From: Linepithema humile
Lineage: Eukaryota > Arthropoda > Insecta > Hymenoptera > Formicidae
Assembly (NCBI RefSeq): GCF_040581485.1
Contig: NC_090132.1
Location: forward strand, 11,419,001 to 11,483,000
Direction: 5' to 3'
DNA: 64,000 nt
Position 1 is the first letter of the stretch, and each line of letters starts with the position of its first letter. Under the pieces are notes generated by a model. The model saw only the letters and a program-made list of their open reading frames with translations. It searched no databases and had not been told where the DNA came from. The position numbers and the translations under genes are program-made. Positions 27,685-38,458 of the stretch are shown here, one piece after another.

Positions 27685-28490
27685 ATTGAAGAATGCCTAG
27701 ATAGTTTTAATGAGGCAACATTTAAAATATCAGGAGTATTATATATAACTATTTCTTTAATTATTCTAATCACATGTGGAATTTACAACAATCTTGATAA
27801 TCTCCTCTTACGCCTAACAACAGTAGAAGGAAAAACATTTTGTTCAGGCCTTATTGAATCCATAAAAAAGAGACTGTTTATTTACGAAACTAGAACAATA
27901 CCTAGGATATCTACAATTCTAGACCCTAGGTTTAAAAAGAAAGGCTTCAAGTCTGCAGAAAATGCAAATCAGGCAGGAATATTTCTTGAAAAAGAAATGC
28001 ATACTTTAATGAGAGCAGCAACTCAGGAATAAAATAAACAACCAATTAAAAAATTACCTAAAAAGTCACTTTTTTCATTTATAGAAGAAAGAGCTGGTGA
28101 AAAGTCAAAGAGTACATACAAGCAGATGTCATTATATGTCAGCGACAATACTTAGAAAGACATAATTCTCCAGGAGATGCAGATCCACTTTTATTTTGGA
28201 AGGTATTTTAAATGCAATTTTAGATATTTTTATTTTATTTTATTTTTCGATAATATATCTATTTTTAAAAATATTTTTAGGTAAATGGAGACCTTTGAAT
28301 CCTTTGCCTGAACTGTGCAAAAAATATTTTTGCATACCAGCATCTTCTGTAGACTCGGAAAGGATATTCAGCAAAGCTGGACTGATAGTATCGGACAGAA
28401 GATCAAGAATAAAAGACAAAAATGTTTACATGCTCATTTTTTTTATTATTATTTCTTATATTGTGTTGTTTCTTTAAAAATATAAGAAAA
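27685..28490 (+). pseudogene. hAT transposase, C-terminal part (dimerisation domain)
   Basis: The hAT frame resumes at the second ATTGAA copy with EECLDSFNEATFKISG, then RISTILDPRFKK near 27907. A stop at about 28030 and further indels follow. The dimerisation domain is clear at 28310-28430 (KKYFCIPASSVDSERIFSKAG, interrupted only by an apparent intron or insertion at 28202-28280). No hAT inverted terminus is visible before the solo LTR, so the 3' end may be lost. Confidence 0.85.
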
Positions 28491-28524
28491 ATTTTGTATT
28501 TTTAAGAATTAAGTTTATAGAGAT

Positions 28525-29102
28525 TGTTGTGGGATCTCGTTCAGGAGAGGCTCGGCAGGAGGATAATAGATATTTTTTCTTTTATGACTTTACTTTTCTA
28601 TTATAACTTCTCTTTTTATTAATGCGAATCCTGTGTTATAGCGTAGTGTACAATATTTTTAATTTGCGCGTTCTTACTCTTAATTTAGTTTCGGCAATGG
28701 TCAGCATAAGACGAAAGATACGTCCATTGTTCTTAACTGCTTTCTTTAGACCCTGTTCTCGTGGCTTCGCGGCGGTTGTTTTATAATCTCCAAAACTGCA
28801 ACTAATTGCAGTTTTGAAGGTCTTTCGATCGGACGACTTCTGTCCAGACGCTGACGAATCTTTTGTGAACTCGTCAGCCTTTCGCATTAGGCGGAATTTG
28901 GTTTCTCTCGGATTTTGCTATTCGTTCTCCGGTAGCTCGTACGAGCCGGAAATGCACTGAGTGTCAGCGCTATTCTATATCGTACCTTTATGTAACCCTT
29001 TTTTAATATTATTTAGTATTGATATTATCCTAATATTTTAATTACTCTATTTTATATAGACTATTTTATTATTATATTAGTTGTGGCTTCAGGCCCACAA
29101 CA
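28525..29102. mobile_element. Solo LTR (578 bp) with AGAT target duplication
   Basis: The termini TGTTGTGGG and CCCACAACA are inverted, and AGAT occurs on both sides (28521-28524, 29103-29106). The length and TG...CA ends fit an LTR left by recombination. No internal region or second copy is in the window. The 83-codon minus-strand frame inside is not supported. Confidence 0.85.
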
Positions 29103-30455
<1,353 letters not shown>

Positions 30456-30690
30456 GCGACGTAATTTGTTTTCATGTTCTATACTTGTCAGAGTGTTCGG
30501 GGCCCTGTGAATACATCTCTTCCCTTCCGATGTGACGTCGTTTGTTTACATGCTCCATATCTGCCAGAGAGTCCGAGGTACCTCATACAGACGCGGTCCC
30601 ACCAAAAATACATCCCTTCCCTTTGTAGACTAGAGGTGACTGTGCGACGTCTTTTGTTTTCATGCTTTATACCTGCCAGGCCCCATAGGC
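30456..30690 (+). repeat. Three degenerate direct repeats (TGYGACGTC...CATGCT...CTGCCAG)
   Basis: Copies begin near 30456, 30529 and 30635, and a shorter fourth match lies near 30977. Spacing is 75-110 bp. Confidence 0.6.
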
Positions 30691-30720
30691 ATAAATAGGA
30701 CCATACGACTTACTTCATTA

Positions 30721-30890
30721 GATCTATAGGTAGCCCAGCAGACTAGGACCAGAACTAGAAATCCAGCGATCCAGGTTCGAACCCAGCTTGGATTTTCTCA
30801 ATTTGGAAAAATAAAAATTTCCGCCATCTTGTCAACATCCGCCATTTTGTAGACGTCCACCATCTTGGGCTCACTGACCTATCTTTTCCC
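30721..30890 (+). repeat. tRNA-derived SINE or tRNA relic
   Basis: GGTTCGAACCC at 30773-30783 is a perfect Pol III B-box, and TAGCCCAGCAGACTAGG about 40 bp upstream resembles an A-box. A full tRNA cloverleaf is not evident. Downstream lie three short repeats of CCGCCATCTTG/CCATTTTG type. This fits a SINE head plus body, orientation plus. Confidence 0.5.
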
Positions 30891-31440
30891 CCCTCTCTTC
30901 CCCTCCCCCTCTGTTTTGACGCCAGATCATAAGTAGGTCAGTGGGTCAAATATGGGGTAGGTGGTGGGGGTTTGTTGTGACGCCCCATACCTGCCATATC
31001 AAGAGACACGGTAGTGTCTCGCGCCAAGTTTACGCGCAGCGCATATGACGCGCGCGACATGACGCGAGACCGACCGTGTATCTTTACGCGAGACCGAAAG
31101 TTGAGACGAGCCGAGATTATCGGATCTCAATAACGGTTGGGCCGATCGATTTCAAAATAATCTCAATCGATAGCGCGTATGCGATTTATATTATTAAAGT
31201 ATGCTTGTTTTTGCCGTACGTGCTGTATATTATGAGATATTAATTGCTAAAGTTAAAATGTCGTAAAAATCATGATCGCCTGAAATGTCGCCTCAAAATG
31301 TCGCTTCAAAATGTCGCTTGATTGAAATTTTAGACGGTAGGTGCGCTGGTATAGCGATGATGAACATATGTTATGTCATATGTCATAAAAAGTATTATTT
31401 TAATCACATTTATTATAGAATCAACGATTCTATATTTTAA
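30891..31440. other. No gene seen
   Basis: A CG-rich patch with repeated GACGCG/GCGCGAC words (31010-31090) followed by AT-rich sequence. The short repeat AAATGTCGCTTC/AAATGTCGCCTC occurs three times at about 31280-31315. Confidence 0.5.
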
Positions 31441-31790
31441 TATTTTAATGAATTAATAAATAACGCAAGTGTTAATAATAATAAATAACGCAAGTGATAT
31501 TAAATAATAAAAAGAAACGCAAGTGAAAGTGAAATGTGTATGTGTATATATGTATACTACCAGCTGATATCTATATTATAATAAATAACGCAAGTGATTA
31601 ATAAATAACGCGTGTTAATAATAATAAATAACGCAAGTGATTAATAAATAACGCGTGTTAATAATAATAAATAACGCAAGTGATATTAAATAATAAAAAA
31701 AAAACGCAAGTGAAAGTGAAATGTATGTGTATGTGTATATATATGTATACTACCAGCTGATATCTATATAAATCATTATTTATTACAGGA
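31441..31790. repeat. Minisatellite built on AATAAATAACGCAAGTG
   Basis: The 17-bp word occurs about eight times in two higher-order blocks of about 190 bp. Each block ends in ACGCAAGTGAAAGTGAAATG, a TATATGTATAC stretch and CTACCAGCTGATATCTATAT. This points to local duplication of a composite unit. Confidence 0.8.
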
Positions 31791-32860
31791 TAATTACAGG
31801 ATAAGAAGATTATTATAGATATATAATGTAAGTGTGTGTATCTATATAAAATATAAATCAAGAGATAACCTTTCCTGTTAGTGTTTTTATTATTTATTAC
31901 AGGATAATTACAGAATAATAGATAAAGATGACGTTTTTATAGAGAAAAGAATTTAGAGAGAAAAGAAATAAGTATAAGGTTAATTAAAAAAATGATTTAA
32001 CTTGTTTTTTTATTTTACAGATACTTAAGTATAGAAGATAGATGAATCATGTGACATTTATACATAAATAAACAGATCTCTATGCAAAATGTATAAAATT
32101 TGATGACACGTTGAAGACAGAAGCATGGAGCAGTGTATATATTATATACTTGACGATTATTTGACAGCTGCTTTACTATATTATAATATCCATTTCCTCA
32201 AGTTTGCGAGCAATTTCAGGTATTCCAATATTTTATTAAATTTAATGTTACATATCAATTAATGTTACGTATCAATAGACAAAAATATTTATAAGCAAAA
32301 GATTATTGTTCTGTCTTTCAGGAATTATTCATGCATTACAGTGGACAAGCACTATTTTAAAAAATCAAATGACATTTAACAATAGTAAACTTTTCAAAAA
32401 TGTTAAAATATGTATGAAAACCAGAAAAAGATATATCGATATACAGTGATTATGGTATATAAAAAAATAACCAATCTCTTCTCTGATGTTAATTATAAAA
32501 ATTTTATTATATATATATATATAAAATTATTTCATTATCTTGTTTCAGATGTAGCAAAACACATCTTTGTCTAAGCAGACAGTAAAATGTTTTAAAAACA
32601 GTCAATATGAAAATGGTCCAATTTTGAATAATGAAGTTGTCACTAATAATGAACATTTAGATGCAGATCTATGTAGAGAAGTTTGTAATTAAATCGATTG
32701 GTGTTCGATTCTGAAAGAATTTTGAATACAAATTAGGGAATGAAAATTATTAGTATGAATTCTTTGAGAATAGTATATTCTTTATTAAAATCTGAATACA
32801 TGTAACTTCTTATATAATATTTAAAATCTGAATACATGTAACTTCTTATATAATAATGTT
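31791..32860. other. AT-rich region without a supported gene
   Basis: Several short frames and intron-like TTTCAG sites (for example near 32220, 32322 and 32548) exist but no reading frame with protein-like content could be built. Confidence 0.5.
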
Positions 32861-33425
32861 AGCATAAACTTTGTTTTTTTCTTATTAACTTACAAACTAT
32901 ATATCTTGTAAGGAATAAAAATCCAGCGTATAATGGATATATGATAATGTTACAATAAAAAACTTTGATTTTTTAACTTATAAACTATTTAATGGATTCA
33001 TATTTATGTATGAATATATTCAGCGCATATATGATAATGTTACAATAAAAAACTTTGATTTTTTAACTTATAAACTATTTAATGGATTCATATTTATGTA
33101 TGAATATATTCAGCGCATAAGAGACATATGTAATCGCTTACGATGTTACAATACAATAAAAAAAAACTTTCATTTTTTCTTTTAACTTATAAACTATTCA
33201 AAATTTATTTTTGAATATACGCAGCGCATAAAAAATATATGTATATTGCAATAAAAAAAATTTTGGTTTTTACTTTTAAATTAACTTACAAATTAGATTG
33301 TTGAATACCCCGCGCATATAATGGTAATGGTTACAATAAAATATATAATGATTACAATAAAATATAATGGTTATAATCAAAAAACTTCAGTTTTTCTCTT
33401 TTAACTTACAAACTATTTCATTAAT
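32861..33425. repeat. Tandem repeat array, unit about 85-100 bp, five or six degenerate copies
   Basis: The unit contains GTTACAATAAAAAACTTTGA, TTTTAACTTATAAACTATT and a variable tail with CAGCGCATA. Two adjacent copies (near 32945 and 33040) are almost identical; outer copies are more diverged. Confidence 0.85.
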
Positions 33426-33474
33426 TTATAAATACTAAAAAACTAACATATATTCATATCAAAAACTAAAAATA

Positions 33475-34212
33475 TTAATTGTAATAATTATTTGTAATGG
33501 TTATACCGCTTTTTTTGCCGCCTCGACCACCTCTCCAGTTTTGGCCACGGTTCGAAAAATTTCTTTTTAAACGTTGACCCGCTCTTTTCCATCTTTTGGC
33601 TGTAACAAAAAGTAATTGTTCAATTTCAAATACATTAATAAATTATAAAAGAAACAAGTTAAAAAATTTATACTATTTCAAAAAAATAAATAAGTTTTTA
33701 TTATAATGTAATTGGTACTTACGTTGTACAGTAACCTGCTCTTCTTCTTTCTTCTGTGATGATGAAGGCACTGCTGGCACCTCTCGTATTGGCGGCGATG
33801 GCAATAGCGATTGCGATGGCAGTGGCAGCTGCGATGGCAGTGGCTGCTGCGATGGCAGTGGCTGCTGCGATGGCAGTGGCTGCTGCGATGGCAGTGGCTG
33901 CTGCGATGGCAGTGGCGGTTTCGATGACTGTGGCAGCTGCTTCGATGGGAATGATGGCAGTGACGACTGCTGTGATGATAGCAGTGGCGGCTGCTGTGGT
34001 AGCAATGGCGATTGTGATGGCAGTGGCGGCTGCTGCAGTGGCAATGGCGATTTCGATGGCAGTGGCGGCTGCTCTGATGGCAGTGACGGGGGTGGCGGTG
34101 GTGGAAATATTTTTGATCTTACAGCTGCTAACTGTTGTCGCAGCTGTATGACCTCTTCTTCTAAAGCAACGTTGAGGAATGTTGCGTCATCACCTTCGAG
34201 CAGTTGTGCTTC
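33475..34212 (-). CDS. Proline/glutamine/serine-rich protein with basic RGG tail, at least two exons (5' end unresolved)
   Basis: The minus-strand exon from about 34212 to 33723 begins with a helical segment (EAQLLEGDDATFLNVALEEEVIQLRQQLAAV), then PPPPPP and many LPSQQP/LPSQ repeats, ending in QKKEEEQVTV. It has a GTAAGT donor at 33722 and, after 123 bp with a TTTTTGTTACAG acceptor, joins in frame to a second exon (33599-33475) encoding WKRAGQRLKRNFSNRGQNWRGGRGGKKSG and a stop. The basic Arg/Gly tail suggests nucleic-acid binding. The upstream exon is not found: the TTTTTTTAG acceptor at 34221 leaves a TAA in this frame. It may be a host gene fragment or an element gene. Confidence 0.55.
33795..33930 (-). 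repeat. 18-bp coding minisatellite (LPSQQP unit)
   Basis: CTGCGATGGCAGTGGCTG on the plus strand repeats five times nearly perfectly and decays on both sides. The 18-bp period keeps the reading frame. Confidence 0.85.
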
Positions 34213-34255
34213 TTATGACACTAAAAAAATAATTATATGAATAAAGTACAATTTA

Positions 34256-34400
34256 TTGAATAACCTAGAAGTCAAGCATTTTTCTTTTTTATTACTAATG
34301 AATGCCGAACTGAATCAATTACTTTTTTAAATTCATTGAATAACCTAGAAGTCATGCATCTTTTCTTTTTTACTAATGAATGCCGAACTGAATATCAATA
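34256..34400. repeat. Direct repeat of about 75 bp (two copies)
   Basis: TTGAATAACCTAGAAGTCA...ACTAATGAATGCCGAACTGAAT occurs at about 34256-34315 and again at 34335-34395. Confidence 0.75.
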
Positions 34401-34682
34401 ATTTTTTCAATAATATTACATAACCTAATCGTGTATAAGAAAAAAAAAATTACTAAGTATTCATATTTCCGTTCGACTTTATCAATAAAAATAAATATAT
34501 TTTTATTACTTACTTTTGATATGTGATAGTAAACTGAATCAAACTGGATCAAAAAACTGGATGGCGATATTAACATTGATATACAAGAGATCATATATCA
34601 CACGGCAAGGACTCACTCTGGCTACACATCGAAATGCACGCATGTACGTATGCGCGAAACGCCATATAAACGCGATTCTTAA

Positions 34683-34729
34683 GCCTCTTACACAATGCCA
34701 GGCAACAGGTAATAGGAACAGGAAATAAC

Positions 34730-34771
<42 letters not shown>

Positions 34772-34848
34772 AGCTATTTCTCTCTTTTTCTTTCCTACAT
34801 TATTCTCTATTCCTATTGTCTGTTGTCTGGCATTGTGTAAAAGGCTTT
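34683..34848. mobile_element. MITE-like inverted repeat with a (GA)n core
   Basis: TTACACAATGCCAGGCAACA (from 34683) pairs with TGTTGTCTGGCATTGTGTAA (about 34820-34840). The arms are about 40 bp with some mismatches, and a 30-bp GA run sits between them (34734-34767). Confidence 0.7.
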
Positions 34849-34965
34849 AATTGGCTGCGTATAGGCCCCGTCTGCTAGAGTCTTATGAGCAGTACAAACG
34901 GTGTCTCGTGATTGGTTAAGATTTTCATTACGAACGTGATAAATTAATGTCTTTTCTACTATTTC

Positions 34966-35041
34966 TATATTAGCGTTTTCGCTTATACGGATCGATCGAG
35001 AGTTGTTAGCGTTTTTGCTTATACGGATCGATCGAGAGTTG
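34966..35041. repeat. Tandem 37-bp duplication
   Basis: TTAGCGTTTTCGCTTATACG followed by GATCGATCGAGAGTTG occurs twice, with one substitution. Confidence 0.8.
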
Positions 35042-35173
35042 ATTAATGACGCCATGCATTGTCTCCGCCAATAAAAAACTTGAATTTATAGTAAAATAAT
35101 GATTATTTCGACGAATCAAAATTCGTATAATTGAAAATGCTATATGCAATTATTAAGAACCAGGATATTTGTA

Positions 35174-35308
35174 CACTGGCTTCGAATGATTCGTTCTTAG
35201 AAGTAGAAAGGGGAAATAGGTGTGTAGCCAATAGCCATGGCTATACACCTATTCCCCCTTGTCCCGCAAAGGGAATCTAGGAACGAATCATTGGAGGCCA
35301 GTGTATGA
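35174..35308. mobile_element. MITE with GAATGATTCGTTC-type inverted ends
   Basis: ACACTGGCTTCGAATGATTC at 35173 pairs with GAATCATTGGAGGCCAGTGT at about 35287-35306. A second, inner inverted repeat (GGGGAAATAGGTGT / ACACCTATTCCCC) surrounds a short CCATGG loop. Confidence 0.75.
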
Positions 35309-35322
35309 CATATGTATCTGCA

Positions 35323-35608
35323 CACAGGACACGACAACGCTTGCCGTATGGCAAGATTCAACGTGGTAACCAATCACAACTTACAGCTTTTCTATAAGAG
35401 CAAAAAACTGATTGGCTACTGCGTCGCCTTTCAGCCCCGATCTACAATAGGTGTAGTAAGCTTTAAGCCGTAAGAAGTTGACCAATTACAGTCGAGTATT
35501 TTTTTATGCTTTGTCTGTGATTGGTCAATTTCTTACGGCTTAAAGTTTACTACACCTATTGTAAATCGGGGCTTACCGCGCGGCAAGCGTTGCCATGTCC
35601 TGTGTGTA
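35323..35608. mobile_element. MITE (ACACAGGACA...CAACGCTTGCC ends) containing a second MITE
   Basis: CACACAGGACACGACAACGC (about 35323) pairs with GCGTTGCCATGTCCTGTGTG (about 35587-35606). The element is interrupted by the hairpin at 35432-35573. Confidence 0.75.
35432..35573. mobile_element. 142-bp hairpin MITE inserted in the previous MITE
   Basis: AGCCCCGATCTACAATAGGT pairs with ACCTATTGTAAATCGGGGCT; the arms run to the centre with few mismatches. The same family, with GTAGTAAGCTTTAAGC and TTGACCAATCACAG, is embedded in the palindrome arms near 47250 and 48210. Confidence 0.85.
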
Positions 35609-35642
35609 GAAGTCATTATGATACATATTACATTTATTTAAC

Positions 35643-35745
35643 AAATAGTAGTACTATCTATGTAGATATGATTTATGTTTCTTCTGTGAGTAGTACTATC
35701 TATGTAGATATGATTCATGTTTGTTATCTGTCAGAAAATTGCTTT
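35643..35745. repeat. Tandem ~51-bp duplication (AGTAGTACTATCTATGTAGATATGATT)
   Basis: Two copies begin near 35648 and 35690 with minor changes. Confidence 0.7.
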
Positions 35746-35879
35746 ATATATTATTAAATATAAAAGAAAAAGAAGAAGCTGTATTACGCAGTTGTTGAGG
35801 TATGTGTAAAATGATGTTATTAATTAGAGTTAATAAATGTGGTGCAGTTTTTTGTATAAAATGAATTAGAAGTCATGCA

Positions 35880-37010
35880 TCTACATTCTTGGATAAGGTA
35901 AAATTCATTATAATTATAAAAATAATCTGTAAATATATTCTCGTGTCACAATTTCATTGTAATAAGTTGAAGTCATTAAAGTAGAAATTCTTTTTTCATG
36001 TTATAATATGTAATAGAATGCATAATAAATATGTCAATTATTTTGTTAACTTTTCCAAATTTTCTATTTCAAATTTTCTACTTTTATTTGAGACACAAAC
36101 AATGTTTAATATTGTGTAATACTTTAATAACTAATTAATACTATTAATTATGTTTTGGAATATATTGTAAAAATTAATGTATGCTGCAATACAAGATTTG
36201 GTATAATAATGAAAAATTATGTATGAATAAGAATAATCATGTAGTCATATTCTATAATATCATAATATCATACATATATAATAGAATAAGAAATGAATAA
36301 TATCTTAATCGTTTTGTTATTATTGTCATGATAGTAGCAGGCTCAATGTCTTAACTCATAAAATTATTATAAATTATTGAAACTAAATATTAAACAAATA
36401 TTAATTTTTAAAAGCTGCAGAATATTGAATTAATTTTTAGTAATTTTATGAGTTAAGACATTGAGCCTGCTATCATCACATAATATTAACAAAATGACTG
36501 AGATATTATTTATTGCTTATTCTATTATATTGTATGATATTAGTAGAATATGATGACTTTACATGATTATTGTTATTCATACATAATTCTTCATTAATAT
36601 ACCAAATTTTGTATTGCAGTAACAAATTTTAATTTTTATAATAAGAAAAGAATGCAGTACATTGGAGATCAAAAAATTTGGAAGAAGAGAAAACAGCAGT
36701 ACATTTATAGTATATTCCAAAACATAATTAATAGTATTAATTATTTATTAAAGCATTACATAATATTAAACGTTGTTTGTGTCTCAAATAAAAATAGAAA
36801 ATTTGAAATAGAAAATTTGGAAAAGTTAACAAAATAATTGACATATTTATTATTCATTCTATTATATATTATAATATGAGAAAAGAATATTTTTACTTTT
36901 ATGACTTCAACTTATTACAATGAAATTTTGACACGAGAATATATTTACAGATTATTAATTTATTAGTTAATAATGATGAATTTTACCTCATCCAAGAACG
37001 TATAGATAGA
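35880..37010. mobile_element. Long foldback element, arms about 0.5 kb
   Basis: TTCTTGGATAAGGTAAAATTC at 35886 pairs with the reverse complement ending near 37000, and pairing continues inwards through the ACACAAACAATGTTTAATAT block to a centre at about 36410. The innermost 160 bp (TAGCAGGCTCAATGTCTTAA arms, 36340-36475) look like a separate MITE. One arm has an extra ~70 bp (about 36655-36722). No coding capacity. Confidence 0.85.
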
Positions 37011-37167
37011 TACGATTAAATATTTATTTATATTTATAGAACGTTCAGGAAAAATCTAGGCTTAAAAAATTAAGGTGCTTGGAGATTATCAATACCAGCG
37101 ATCAAGGTGCTTCGGATTTTCAAGGTGCGGAGGATTTTTTAAGTGTACGTTAGGTAAATTATATGGA

Positions 37168-38180
37168 ATATTACTATAAATGTATTGCTGTTTTTTCTTC
37201 CAAATTTTTTGGTCACAAATGCACTGTATTCTTTTCTTATTGTAAAAATTAATAATATATGCTGCAATACAAGATTTGGTATAATAATGAAGAATTATGT
37301 ATGAATAAGAATAATCATGTAGTCATATTCTATAATATCATAATATCATACAATATAATAGAATAAGAAATGAATAATATCTTAATTGTTTTGTTATTAT
37401 TGTCATGATGGTAGCAGGCTCAATGTCTTAACTCATAAAATTATTATGAATCAATGAAACTAAATATTAAACAAACATTAATTTTTAAAAGCTGCAGAAT
37501 ATTGAATTAATTTTTAGTAGTTTTATGAGTTAAGACATTGAGCCTGCTACCATTACATAATATTAACAAAATGACTGAGATATTATTTATTGCTTATTCT
37601 ATTATATTGTATGATATTATATAGTAGAATATGATGACTTTACATGATTGTTCTTATTTATACATAATTCTTCATTATTATACCAAATTTTGTATTGCAG
37701 TAACACATTATTAATTTTTACAATAAGAAAAGAATACAGTGCATTGGAGATCAAAAAATTTGGAAGAAGAGAAAACAGCAGTACATTTATAGTATATTCC
37801 AAAACATAATTAATAGTATTAATTATTTATTAAAGCATTACACAATATTAAACGTTGTTTGTGTCTCAAATAAAAGTAAAAAGTTTAAAATAGTATATTA
37901 TAACATGAGAAAAGAATATTTTTACTTTTATGACTTCAACTTATTACAATAAAATTTTGACACGAGAACATATTTACAGATTATTAATTTATTAATTAAT
38001 AATGATGAATTTTACCTCATCCAACAACGTCTAGATAGATACGATTAAACATTTATTTATAGAACGTTCAAGAAAAATCTAAACTTAAAAAATTAAGGTG
38101 CTTGGAGATCATCAATACCAGCGATCAAGGTGCTTCGGATTTTCAAGGTGCGGAGGATTTTTTAAGTGTACGTTAGGTAA
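37168..38180. repeat. Second, partly truncated copy of the foldback and its 3' flank
   Basis: The region repeats 36150-37155 with about 95% identity by eye. The flank (ACCAGCGATCAAGGTGCTTC...GTGTACGTTAGGTAA) occurs at 37090-37155 and 38112-38177. The period of about 1,020 bp indicates tandem duplication directly upstream of the Helitron coding region. Confidence 0.8.
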
Positions 38181-38202
38181 GTTATATTTATTTTATTTTA
38201 AT

Positions 38203-38400
38203 AATGGCTGCTGTGCGCCGATATAAGGCTGCTGTGCGCCGATACTAGGCTGCTGTGCGCTTGCAAAAAAGGCTGCTGTGCGCCGATACAAGGCTGCTGT
38301 GCGCCTGCAAAAAAGGCTGCTGTGCGCCGATACAAGACTATTGTGCACCTGTAAAAAAAGCTGATGTTCAACTGCGAAAAAAACTACTGTGGTTGATACA
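38203..38400 (+). repeat. Tandem repeats GGCTGCTGTGCGCC(GATACAA / TGCAAAAAA)
   Basis: Seven or eight units of about 21 bp, decaying at the 3' side, lie just upstream of the Ulp1 gene. They stay open in the frame of that gene, but the product would be Cys/Leu repeat, so I prefer the ATG at 38459. Confidence 0.85.
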
Positions 38401-38458
38401 AGGTTACTGTGTGTGCGCGCTTATAAGAATACAATATATTTATTTTAATATCACAAAA

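Noticed and set aside
31441..33425. CRISPR-like array
   Set aside because: Repeats are directly abutting minisatellite units without unique spacers, and the DNA is eukaryotic.
33756..34151. Plus-strand Ala/Met/Val-rich frame opposite the proline-rich gene
   Set aside because: Shadow of the 18-bp repeat; the minus strand has matching splice sites and a sensible tail, the plus strand does not.
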